DNA from: Plectosphaerella cucumerina
Taxonomy: Eukaryota; Ascomycota; Sordariomycetes; Glomerellales; Plectosphaerellaceae
DNA length: 64,000 nt
NCBI GenBank assembly: GCA_020746995.1
Contig: JAGPXD010000003.1
Span: 992,001-1,056,000, forward strand
Direction: 5' to 3'
The translations under genes and the position numbers were made by a program. Under the pieces are notes generated by a model, which had not been told where the DNA came from, made no database searches, and worked only from the letters and a program-made list of their open reading frames with translations. This document shows, one piece after another, positions 55,291-64,000 of the stretch. Within the stretch, counting starts at the first letter, position 1. Each line of letters opens with the position of its first letter.

Positions 55291-56018
55291 AATGATTCTT
55301 AGATGTCTTCTTGGGATTGGGTTCTTGGATGGATCGAGAGGGACGGCGGATTTCGGCTTGAGCACAGGACGGAACCTGGAATGGCAGGGAGCCAGCTTGC
55401 TACAAGCTGTTTAAGTCACACTATATCCGTATTACTCCTCTCCCAAAAGTCAGGACAATATTTGCCGGTGGGCTTTTGTCATCCTCCATACGTCCGAGGC
55501 TGTTCCGCTTTGGAGATTGTCCCTATGCGGGGTCGACTGCGGGGTGATGCTGGCGCCATGACCGGGGAAATGCCCTGACTCATGGCTCCAGGGTGCCCCT
55601 TTGTCATGACATAAGTGCGGGAAAGCGTGTGGCACCTCGCGCACCCTGAGTCAGTGATCGATCCATCTCGCTGGGTCTGGGACTGTCACGAGCACATGAG
55701 CCCAGGGACGCAGCATTAAGGGGCCCAATGTCCCCTCCACGATCAGCGGCTGAATGCAGCAATACGCGGCCGGCAATAGATTCCGGGACTTAGTGTCTGT
55801 GACATTCTAGGATGCACCCGCATTGAGGCCCACGAACTGCCAAGGGCAAGCCGCATGATTCAGATGGTGGGGTTGCGTGAGGATTGGACGTCTTCATGGA
55901 GATTGTCACTGTAATTCCGAGCAGATGACTGGCTCGAACGGGTATCGCAGTGTCCTCTTTGTTCAGGTACAGGCACGATAACCAAGTACGCCAGCTCCCG
56001 TCCCAGCCGAGCCGAGCC
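55291..56018. other. Promoter region of ADH-B and 3' flank of the bZIP gene
   Basis: 728 bp. It contains the composite module at 55575-55610 and TGAGTCA at 55647-55653. No coding segment recognised. Confidence 0.5.
55575..55610 (+). promoter_or_regulatory. Composite TGACTCA...TTTGTCATGAC module
   Basis: CTGACTCATGG is followed by CCCCTTTGTCATGAC, with 24 bp from the T of TGACTCA to the TTTG. It ends in the palindrome GTCATGAC (55603-55610). It is 286-320 bp upstream of the ADH-B start. A further TGAGTCA occurs at 55647-55653. Confidence 0.62.
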
Positions 56019-57398
56019 TCAGTCGCGCGAGTAGACCCGCTGCACCATTTCCGGGTAATGCTCCTCAAAGTCCCGCGACACCGTCCAGTTCCCCAGGCGC
56101 TGGATGTGCTTCTCGAAGATCTTGTTCGGCACAAAGTCGTCCCCCGCCTCGGTAATGGCGTCCGTGGCGTCGTATGGCCAGTTGACAGTGACGCACTGCG
56201 AGTAGACGGTCGAAAAGAGCGTAAAGGGATACTTTTCCGGATTCTCGATCAACATGTCACGCACGCTGGGCCTGCGGTTGGTCAGCCATACGGTCTTGGT
56301 CGGCATCGGAACCGGGGATCGCGTACCAGGGTATGTTGTCTATCCACGCGGCATGGGGCACGATGACCTGCGTTGCTGTTGGTCGTAGCCATCGCGGAAG
56401 ATCTGAATAGGTGGTTTCGGTGGGAAATATCTGCCACTGCGAAGGAAACCGGAGTCAACGGTGAGGGGCCTGGAAATATCAGATCGAGAAGAGCAGAAAC
56501 CCACCCGCATCGTCCTGTGCATGAGGTACATGAAGGATATCTTCTCCGGCGCGCGGACGTGTGAAAACGTGGACAGCACCTCGTTCATCAGCCTGCTGAT
56601 GGGATTGACGTTTTCAGTGAGCTCCGGGTGAAGATACAACTTGAGCGAGATCTGTGCGGGCCCCGCGAGGTCCTTGGCGACTTCTTTGGACGTTGTATTG
56701 GAGTGAAATCGTAAGAATCCCAGGAGGATATGATCTAGAGCACACGTCGGCGGTAGATGGTTCGGTAGGGCCGCATGCACCGTGGGGACGGCACTCGATG
56801 CTGGACGCTCAACGGCGGGGGATTGAGAAGCGTCAGGTAGAGCCATTCCGGCGTTTATTCCTGATCTCTGGTATTCTCCAGTGGCCTGCGCAGCGACATC
56901 AACCCTCGAGCAGTCCACGATAGGATCGTAGCGGCTCTCCTGCTGCCGTGTCGTGATGTTGGGAGATGCTGCCCAGCCATGATCCCAGGGTGACTGTCCT
57001 TCCAGCGGAGGTATATCTGCTGGAGGTGATGCCCAGAACGCAGGAGGTGTGACGGTTGTCGATTGATACCGCGTACCATGTCCAGACAGCTGTTCCACCC
57101 GCGCCTGGAGCTGACGGTTCTCTTCGACCAGCGTCCGCAGCCGGTCGTCCCGTGCCGCGGCCTCTTCCGCATGGCTCGAACTCAAGCGCGAGAGAGCGAT
57201 TTCGAGGGACTCGATCCTGTCCTTGTTGCGCTGTCGGAGCGCCCGCTGCGCTCTGCGGTCCTGGTCGCGTTTGTGTTGGGCTTGCTGCCTCGTGAGGTTG
57301 GAGATCATCCGCGATCTTCGCTTCGGCTTCGTCGCTGATGCGCCATTCGTCGGCCCGGATGAGCCCAGGGCTGTGTCGTACTCCTCCGCTTCGGACAT
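56019..57398 (-). CDS. bZIP transcription factor with DUF3425 C-terminal domain
   Basis: Nuclear regulator. Start taken at 57398 (MSEAEEYDTALGSSGPTNGA); the frame is open to 57608, so a longer start is possible. The basic region and zipper read RQQAQHKRDQDRRAQRALRQ with RNKDRIESLEIALSRL, the variant basic motif (RRAQRALRQR) common in fungal AP-1-like proteins that carry DUF3425. The zipper continues LRTLVEENRQLQARVEQL. The C-terminal domain is split by two introns: one joins MHRTMR to WQIFPTETTYSDLPRWLRPT and the other joins DNIPW to PSVRDMLIENPEKYPF. It ends NWPYDATDAITEA...QRVYSRD. The only bZIP gene in the window, sitting in a cluster whose promoters carry TGACTCA sites, the classic bZIP target. 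Confidence 0.88.
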
Positions 57399-58452
57399 GA
57401 TCTGAGAGTTTGTCGAGTGCGGCTTCTGTGCAGAATGCCGTGATGCATGAGTATCGGGGTGAATTGAGGCCTCGTCGTCGCTCCGATCCGCGACCCAGGC
57501 CGAATTTCCTTCGAGCTCATCGTCGCTGGAAATCGCCGTCGTCACCTGACAACCTGCGCTAAGATTGGTAAGACTTAGCAGGCAATCCCCTAAAACCGAA
57601 CCCCGCACTCAGCCTGAGCCAACCGCGGTCGCGACTCTGATTTGGAGTCTTGCATAAGGCCGATCCCCTTCCTTACCTCGAGTGAACTTCTTTGCAGTTG
57701 AGACGCTACATTTGTCCACCAGGGTCCTTGGAATTCCTATCGGATGTGAGGAAAAACCTGAAGGATAGTGTCGGGTTGCATACCTCGGTGATGACTTGTT
57801 CCAACCTCGTTGCTGGTAGCCATTTCCCCGTGGAGATTCATTAAAGTCGTGCTCTTCCGAACTCCGATATGAACACCGAAAAGCCCAGTCTGGTGAACGG
57901 CGGTTCTCCATGAGAAAAGACAGAAAATCAGACCAAAGATGTGAGAAACGACCGGACTAGACATACAAGCGCAGAATGCCCAGCACTCCATGCGATGTGT
58001 AGATGACAGCAAAAAGATGTTATGGTAGAATCCATCTCAGCAGTGGAACAACACAAGTTCTCTGTTTTCCACTCGGGGGACTGACCGACAAGCTCCCATC
58101 TCCCTCCCACCGCTCAGGGCAGTCCAACTCACCAATTCCCATGGATTACTCTTCTCGGCCCAGAGTCAGGGCAATGCATGCAGCGGCCCCTGTCAGGGAT
58201 AGAAGAGGAGCTGCGATCTGAGGCATGTCATGACACGCGCGAGGTCATGACTCGGACCTCGCGCTCCACTCTCCCCCGCAGATGTGACGCGGTGGAGCTT
58301 GGGGAGAATCCCGGTATCGTGGGAGTCGCGGTGGCGCTTGAGAGTTCAAATAACGGGCCTACATTTAGCATGAAAAGACCTATGTCCGTTATGCTGGTCC
58401 GAAGCAAAGTGAACCGTTCTACATTTATTCCACGAGTACCGCATCTTTCAAA
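57399..58452. other. Divergent promoter region, bZIP / ALDH2
   Basis: 1.05 kb between two divergent genes. Two copies of the palindrome GTCATGAC (58227-58234, 58244-58251) lie about 200 bp upstream of ALDH2; the second is followed by TCGG, making TGACTCGG. Open frames in this stretch appear to be 5' leader or non-coding. Confidence 0.5.
58227..58251. promoter_or_regulatory. Paired GTCATGAC palindromes
   Basis: Two identical 8-bp palindromes with starts 17 bp apart, matching the end of the ADH-B module. Candidate bZIP or dimeric regulator sites for the bZIP/ALDH2 pair. Confidence 0.45.
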
Positions 58453-60212
58453 ATGGCAACCGTGTTGGAGCCCCATCTGACCCAGCTGTTCTTGAACAAT
58501 GAAGTATGTGGAAGCTCGAGAAATATTCGCCGTGAGGATGTACATCCGTGCTGACCTGCCCCGAGTATGTCAAGCCGAGAAACACCACCAGGTTGGTCCT
58601 AACTTTCTCCTCGATGATATTTTCCCTGCTTGTCTAACGGTGACCAGGTTGTCCGTCCACAATCCGGCAACTGGTGACCTTGTCACAGACCAGGTTCCTG
58701 TCGCCGGCCAGGAGGACGTAGAGGAGGCGGTAGCCGCGGCCAAGGAGGCCTTCAAGCCTGGCTCCCCCTGGAGGTCCATGACAGGCCAGCAGCGACAGGC
58801 AATCCTCCTCAAGTTCGCCGACATCCTCGAGGCCAACGAGGAGCACCTCGCCCGCCTGACGAGACTCACCCTCGGTGCCCCGAGACTTCCATTTGGCAAG
58901 TCGGAGATCGACACCGCCATCACTTGCTTCCGATACTATGCAGGCTGGACCGACAAGCACAGCGGCCAGCATTTCCCGGCCGACGATGGCTTCTACAAGG
59001 TCGTCCACAACGAGCCCCTCGGGGTCGTTGCAGGGTGCGTAAAAGCCGTCTCTTACTACATTAAGTCACCCACTCACCCATGAACACAGTATCATCCCCT
59101 GGAATGGACCCATGGCATCGATGGGTCTCAAAGCCGCGCCTGCGCTGGCCACTGGCAATGTATTCATTCTCAAGCCCAGCGAAAAGACTCCTCTGGCTGC
59201 TGCTGCCCTCGGAAAGTTGATCCTCGAGGCCGGATTTCCCAAGGGCGTCTTCCAGGTTGTCGGCGGCGACGGGAGCACGGGAGCGCTCCTCGCCTCGCAC
59301 ATGGGCGTTGCCAAGGTCAGCTTTACGGGCAGCGTTCCCACCGGAAAGGCCGTCCAGATCTTGGCTGCGAAGAGCAACTTGAAGAGAGTGACGCTGGAGC
59401 TGGGAGGCAAAAGCCCCGCGGTGGTCTTTGACGATGCGGACCTCGATAATGCAGTCAAGTGGTGCGTATCAAATCTGTCGTCTCCCATCAACGAGCCTAG
59501 CTAACCATCATAGGACCGTCAATGCACTGACCGTGAACAGCGGGCAGATCTGCTTCGCAGCAACCAGGGTCTACGTCCAGTCTGGCATCTACGACAAGTT
59601 CATCGAGGCGTATAAGGTGGCGCTGAGCGAGAAGCTCAAGGTTCTAGGCAACCCCGATCAGGACGGCATCCAGATCGGGCCCGTCGTCGACAAAGCCCAG
59701 TACGACCGCATCCTGAGCTTCATCAACAACGCGGTAGACAAGAATGAGGGAACTCTCATCGCTGGCGGTGCCGCTCAAGGAACAAAGGCATGCGAAGAGA
59801 AGAAGACTTCGACTCCTAAAATAATCATAGCTAACAGCTCCAGGGCTACTTCATTCAGCCGACTCTGTTCGCCAACACTGCTCCCGACGCCTCTATCTAC
59901 AAAGACGAGATCTTCGGCCCCGTCGCAGTCCTCAACAAGTTCGAGACGGAGCAGGAGGTCATCGAACGCTCCAACGACAGCGTGTACGGCCTGATGGCCG
60001 GCGTCTTCACGCAGAACATCAACAGGGCCTTGCGTCTGGCTACCCGGTTCGACTCTGGCGTAGTGGGGGTCAACTGCATCAGCATGATCCATTGCTCGAC
60101 GCCCTTCGGGGGAACAAAGGAGAGTGGATTGGGCAGGGAGATGGGCGAGTTTTCTCTTCGCGCGTTTACTGAGCCCAAGACCGTGTTGATAAACCTGAAT
60201 TTTGATGCCTAG
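58453..60212 (+). CDS. NAD(P)-dependent aldehyde dehydrogenase (ALDH2)
   Basis: Oxidises an aldehyde to an acid. Six exons: 58453-58503 (MATVLEPHLTQLFLNNE), a 26-nt micro-exon 58566-58591 (YVKPRNTT), 58648-59034, 59090-59461, 59514-59787 and 59844-60212. All joins are in phase. The fifth intron (59788-59843) is GC-AG: no GT donor exists near the required AAG/GGC junction. Landmarks are SVHNPATGDLV, IIPWNGPMASMGLKAAPALA, FTGSVPTGKAVQ, the general base in LELGGKSP, the nucleophile in NSGQICFAATR, KDEIFGPV and TPFGGTKESGLGREMGE. Length about 490 residues, both catalytic residues present. Last enzyme of the cluster and the natural partner of ADH-B for alcohol-to-acid oxidation. Confidence 0.93.
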
Positions 60213-61218
60213 ATCTAGAAGCCAGATGCGACGCGGAATAGATGTCGTCATATGTTCCCAGAACCCAATCCCATCTCACTTTCCCGCGAATTAATCTGCG
60301 AAAACTAGTTTTTTTGCTGTCTGAAGAAGAAAAACAAATATTTGCGCTAGAGTTAGGTATTGAAGGAGACCATTTGGGTTGTGGTGGACTTTGAAAAGGA
60401 GGGCGCGGACGGTGGTGATCGGCCAAGTCTGCGGTAGGGAGGAAGGCAGAGTCCCGTTACCCAAACAAGGATCAATCTCCGTGGGCATGAATCATCTCGA
60501 TTTTCTGAAGTCAAGAGAGAAACCATCTCGATTATCTAAGGCTTAATCTGAATTGTAGCCGGCGTGGCGGTTACGGGTCAGCTATCTTCCCTGCCAACAT
60601 ATGTGCCACTCAAACAATGCGAGATGATGAGCGGGCAACATAAAGCGACATGGTCACTAGCGCACTTTTCTTCCTGGCCGAGGCTAGTAATTTCAAAGCC
60701 GAGCCTTCACCAAATGCACCGAGCACTGACTATGGGCGAAGACCATCCGGCCGGCTACTGCGGGATTCAATCCCGGCCATCAACCTTGGTGCGTTTCCCA
60801 GGCCAGGATCCAACCATCCGGGTGAATCGCAGCCCTAATCTCAACTCCAGACAATCTCGATAGGGCTGAGCCCCCATATCGCTCACCCTGTCAGAGGCCC
60901 CGCACTTTGGGCGTTGAGTCGGCTACAGGAAAACAGCGTTTGCAGCTGTATAGTAGGGGCCTGGCCCGCCTCCAACTGCTGGAGGGGGCCAGAGATCAGC
61001 CTGTACCATACCTCAACCCTACCTGCAACTGCGGGATTGACCTCTTGAGACTCCATCACTCTGCTGATTACTGCGGACCCTGACGCATCCCTTATAACCC
61101 GCGGGTTGTTGGCCTTCTCCTCAGTCCATCCTACTACAGTAGGAATTTTCACATGATTTTGCAAACACTTCGTTTTCTAGCTTTTTCTGACTTGGCTTAG
61201 CTCCATTTTTATCTCACA
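60213..61218. other. Spacer at the right edge of the cluster
   Basis: 1.0 kb without recognisable genes. Composition shifts from GC-rich to mixed, and a TATAA-like element and AT-rich run precede the transporter pseudogene. Confidence 0.4.
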
Positions 61219-62140
61219 ATGGTTTGGCCATGCGACGGTGGCGTGATCCCGGCCAGGGGCAAGTGGCTACGGATGGCCATTACTGCCAGTACCGGAAGCT
61301 GCTATCTTCTCTTCGGGTACGATCAGGTACGTTGTTTCCAATCTTCGAGAGACTTCCAGCCGCTGACAATGTTTCTCTTGTTCAAGGCGTCCTCAGAGAC
61401 CTGATCACTCAGCCCAGTCTGCTCAACGCTCTCGGAAATCCGAGCTCGGGATACCTCGGCACCATCATCGGCCTATACTACATTGGTTGTCTCCTGGGCT
61501 GTGTCGTAACAGGGTTTGTTGGAAAAAAGTTCGGACGTACCGGCACGATCTTCTGCGGATCGATCATCATGGTGGTCGGGGGTATCATTCAAGCTGCGGC
61601 CTTCGGGCCCCCCATGATGATCGTGGGCAGAATCATTTCGGGTATCGGTAAGGGTTAGTCCAATTTTCGCACATCATCGTGAGCTTTGAGCGTGAGCACT
61701 GACACTACGTCCCTTTGCAGTTATGAACACGGCGACTGTGCTGGTATAGGTCTCCGAGTGCTACAAGACCGAATCCCGTGGTCGAGCTATTGCTATTCAG
61801 TTGTCCATTGTGGTTGTGGGTGACCTCTAACACACTTCCTTCCCACTCTACAAAGTTACGTACTAAATCATGTTACTTTATTTTGGCACTGTCGTGGCCT
61901 ACTGGCTGGATTATGGAACCTTAAAGCTTTTACAGGGCAAGGTACGTCTGGAACCAGCTCTTTCCATTTCATCCTTTTCACTCAGGGTCTCCTTAGGTCG
62001 TTTGGAGATTCCCCATCGCCTTCCAGTTGGTATTTTCCTTGGGAACTATCTTCACTATCCCCTTTCTACTGGAGAATCCGAGATATGCCCTCATTCCGCC
62101 TCCTTCTCGTCCAGTGTTTGACAACCTCTTGAAGATGGCT
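61219..62140 (+). pseudogene. Broken MFS sugar transporter
   Basis: N-terminal half of a sugar porter. It reads MAITASTGSCYLLFGYDQ, intron, then GVLRDLITQPSLLNALGNPS, GTIIGLYYIGCLLGCVVTGF and VGKKFGRTGTIFCGSIIMVVGG, then GRIISGIG joined by an intron to VMNTATVLV. A TAG at about 61747 follows where the family has Trp before VSECYKTESRGRAIAIQLS. A further part (YWLDYGTLKLLQGKVVWRFPIAFQLVFSLGT..LENPRY) is present, but the downstream half (helices 7-12) is missing. The Trp-to-stop change and the truncation mark it as non-functional. A G-to-A transition would explain the stop. Confidence 0.7.
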
Positions 62141-63630
62141 CCATGCGCATGGTCGCCATCAAGAGTCCGTATCAGTTCTGGCTGCCCCCGGCTCCATCTT
62201 CCTTGGCATACCAGGCTGCTCTCCGCCTCTCAGTTGCGCCGGCGAGGATCATGTAGGTCACGATGCAACAGCCTACGACCGATGCCACCTGGACTTTCCC
62301 CCTCCGTGTGGTGCTGTTCCAGCTCGTCGCTCCTACTTCCGCCGCGCCTTCTCCCAATCTCCACTAACCCCGGCGGAGAAATGCGCTGCAACCTGCAATT
62401 TGGTTGATATCAACTTCACCAACAGCCGAACCCCCGCAGCCGAGTAGTGCCAACAAACAAGTACTAACAACCGGGCACCAAACGGCCGGGTACCCGACCG
62501 GCCAAGCACATGCACCCAGAACAAGCACCAACGGCACACTGCCAACGAATCTGAACCAATGGAACGATGGCCCTGGTATAGGGTCCAGGATCCAGAATCC
62601 TGTTGACAGAGTCCTGTTGACAGGGGGCGTGGTGCCATGGCTCAACGCTACTCCTGCTGAAGAAGCGTCTTCAAGCAGGGGGCTTCTTATGTCTGCAGCT
62701 CAATGGAGACAAACTCTCCGTCAGCTGATTCCATTGGTGCACAAAGCATCGTGAGAATACAAGTATACGCGGAAAAAATTCTGAGGGCTCCGGCAACAAC
62801 CAACAAGCCCGGCGAGACCGAGCTGCACATGCCTGCCCATCTCCAGGTCCATCATGAATGGGTCGGCCTCGGGCTATCCTCAAGCCGGTACGCGATGTGC
62901 TTGTTATGATAAAGGCGGACATTGCCCTACATCATAAGTTGACCAGTGGCATAGGAGTGACCTGACCAAGAAGTACCGCTCCAGACAGCGAAAGGCAAAG
63001 GACAGTGGGGAATCCCATCCCATCTCACCTCATCCATCCCGACATCGAAGTAGTATGACGTTTGCGGTAGTGGCGCCGTTGTTTAAGGGGCGGGCATGAT
63101 GCACGTACTCTACCTGGTATTCAGGCCTATTACCTAAGGCCTCCTGCCGGCCTTGTACTGATTCTTGTATCCTCTAAGTCTGAAGTTAGCTATAAGAGGC
63201 TTATTAATAGCCTTAGCCAGGGTAGAAGTGCGACAAACGTCTAGCTCTTTAGTTGAAGCGGCTTTACAGCTTTCGCCGCTTGGTCCACCCAAACATATCC
63301 GTAGAGGCGTCACGCGACCATAACGGCTATATCCTCGGTCAGGTTGCCGGACACGACGTCTTCATCGCCTGCCTACCTGTGGGGATCTATGGAACGACGC
63401 CTTCGAGTCGATTTGCTTCGGTCTGATAGTCGGGATCGGCGGCGGTGCACAATCGTTAGGCCACGACATTTTTGAAGCTGAGACATCTCTTCTGGAATAT
63501 TAGCAATCGTCTAGCGAGAACAATAACATGCGCAGGCAGACAAGACTGACAATAAATACTATGGGCCTACGAGATTCTCAAAAGCGCGGCGGACACACCT
63601 GCCGTTATCAAGGAACCGCGTCTCTTCCTC
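62141..63630. other. Repetitive, gene-poor DNA
   Basis: No recognisable gene. A 116-codon open frame (62404-62754, +) is Thr/Pro/Ser-rich with no known motif. A short direct duplication TCCTGTTGACAG occurs twice near 62598-62622. From about 63100 AT-rich words such as TTATTAATAG appear. Likely decayed repeats. Confidence 0.4.
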
Positions 63631-63690
63631 TTGATCGGGGAGTCTACTCCCGCAGCCGGAGCCATCGTGAGCGTAAATACACTATTTATC

Positions 63691-63900
63691 GCCCGGGTCC
63701 GTAATACCTTCCCTGAAAGGGCCGTTCCCGTCGGAATGGTCCTCCCTTCGGACACGACCACCATCCCGAGCGCGGACACGCCAGTTGCCGCCCGGGTCCG
63801 CAATATCTTCTCTGAAGGGGCCGTCTCCGGAAAAGTTGACGTCGGAACGGTCCCTCTTCCGGGCACGCTAGTTGCCGCCCGGGTCCGTAATAAGTATAGG
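63691..63900 (+). repeat. Imperfect 87-99 bp tandem repeat with an open frame
   Basis: GCCCGGGTCC recurs at 63691, 63790 and 63877, marking units of 99 bp, 87 bp and a partial third. All lie in one open frame (63631-63921, 96 codons) that reads ARVRNTFPERAVPVG, then ARVRNIFSEGAVSG, then ARVRNKY. It may be part of a repetitive protein or a repeat element. No start context or homology to support a gene. Confidence 0.55.
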
Positions 63901-64000
63901 GCCTGTCTAGAGAGGCAGTAAATAATAGAGCGGACTACACTAACCCGATTAAGCGGCTTTTTTATCCATATCTATTCTTAGCTTATATCAGGTCCCAGCT

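Noticed and set aside
23992..60212. Secondary-metabolite biosynthetic cluster
   Set aside because: No PKS, NRPS, terpene synthase, prenyltransferase or P450 seen; the enzyme set fits degradation better, although tailoring around a distant backbone gene cannot be excluded.

Overview
The window comes from a filamentous ascomycete (Pezizomycotina, probably a plant-associated Sordariomycete-like fungus; genus not determined). Almost every gene is split by 50-70 bp introns with fungal splice signals and CTAAC-type branch points. Zn(II)2Cys6 regulators, Dal5-type and sugar-type MFS carriers and a secreted pectin-degrading GH28 enzyme are present. There are no bacterial operons, no CRISPR array, and I recognised no tRNA or rRNA.

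Left part (1-24 kb): two Zn2Cys6 regulators, an aldehyde dehydrogenase, a beta-carbonic anhydrase, a Dal5-type MFS carrier, a sugar-type MFS carrier, a decayed region (about 15.4-18.8 kb) holding a 17-bp tandem repeat and a broken regulator relic next to AT-rich DNA, a zinc-dependent phospholipase C-like protein and a secreted GH28 glycosidase.

Central part (24-60.2 kb): eighteen consecutive genes that look like one catabolic cluster. In order they are: acyl-CoA dehydrogenase, CoA ligase with a C-terminal peroxisomal signal, zinc alcohol dehydrogenase, metallo-beta-lactamase-fold hydrolase, CTF1-like Zn2Cys6 regulator, hotdog thioesterase, second Zn2Cys6 regulator, Baeyer-Villiger-type flavin monooxygenase, AtuA-family (acyclic terpene utilisation) protein, Dal5-type carrier, EthD protein, two short-chain dehydrogenases, Old Yellow Enzyme, sugar-type carrier, second alcohol dehydrogenase, bZIP/DUF3425 regulator and second aldehyde dehydrogenase. 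There is no PKS, NRPS or terpene synthase, so breakdown of an imported compound is the better reading. A consistent scheme is: uptake, alcohol/ketone and C=C redox, Baeyer-Villiger oxygenation to an ester or lactone, hydrolysis, oxidation to the acid, CoA activation in the peroxisome, then a beta-oxidation-like step. The substrate (a terpenoid or cyclic ketone is suggested) is inference.

Several promoters in the cluster share AP-1/Gcn4-like TGACTCA sites. Three share a longer composite, TGACTC(A/G) followed 19-24 bp later by TTTGTCATG, and a degenerate copy lies in a fourth. This suggests a common regulon, possibly under the resident bZIP protein.

Right end (60.2-64 kb): a broken sugar-transporter pseudogene, repetitive gene-poor DNA and an imperfect 87-99 bp tandem repeat that stays open as a reading frame. 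Exon boundaries were read by eye from splice signals and protein family continuity. Where I could not settle them I say so.
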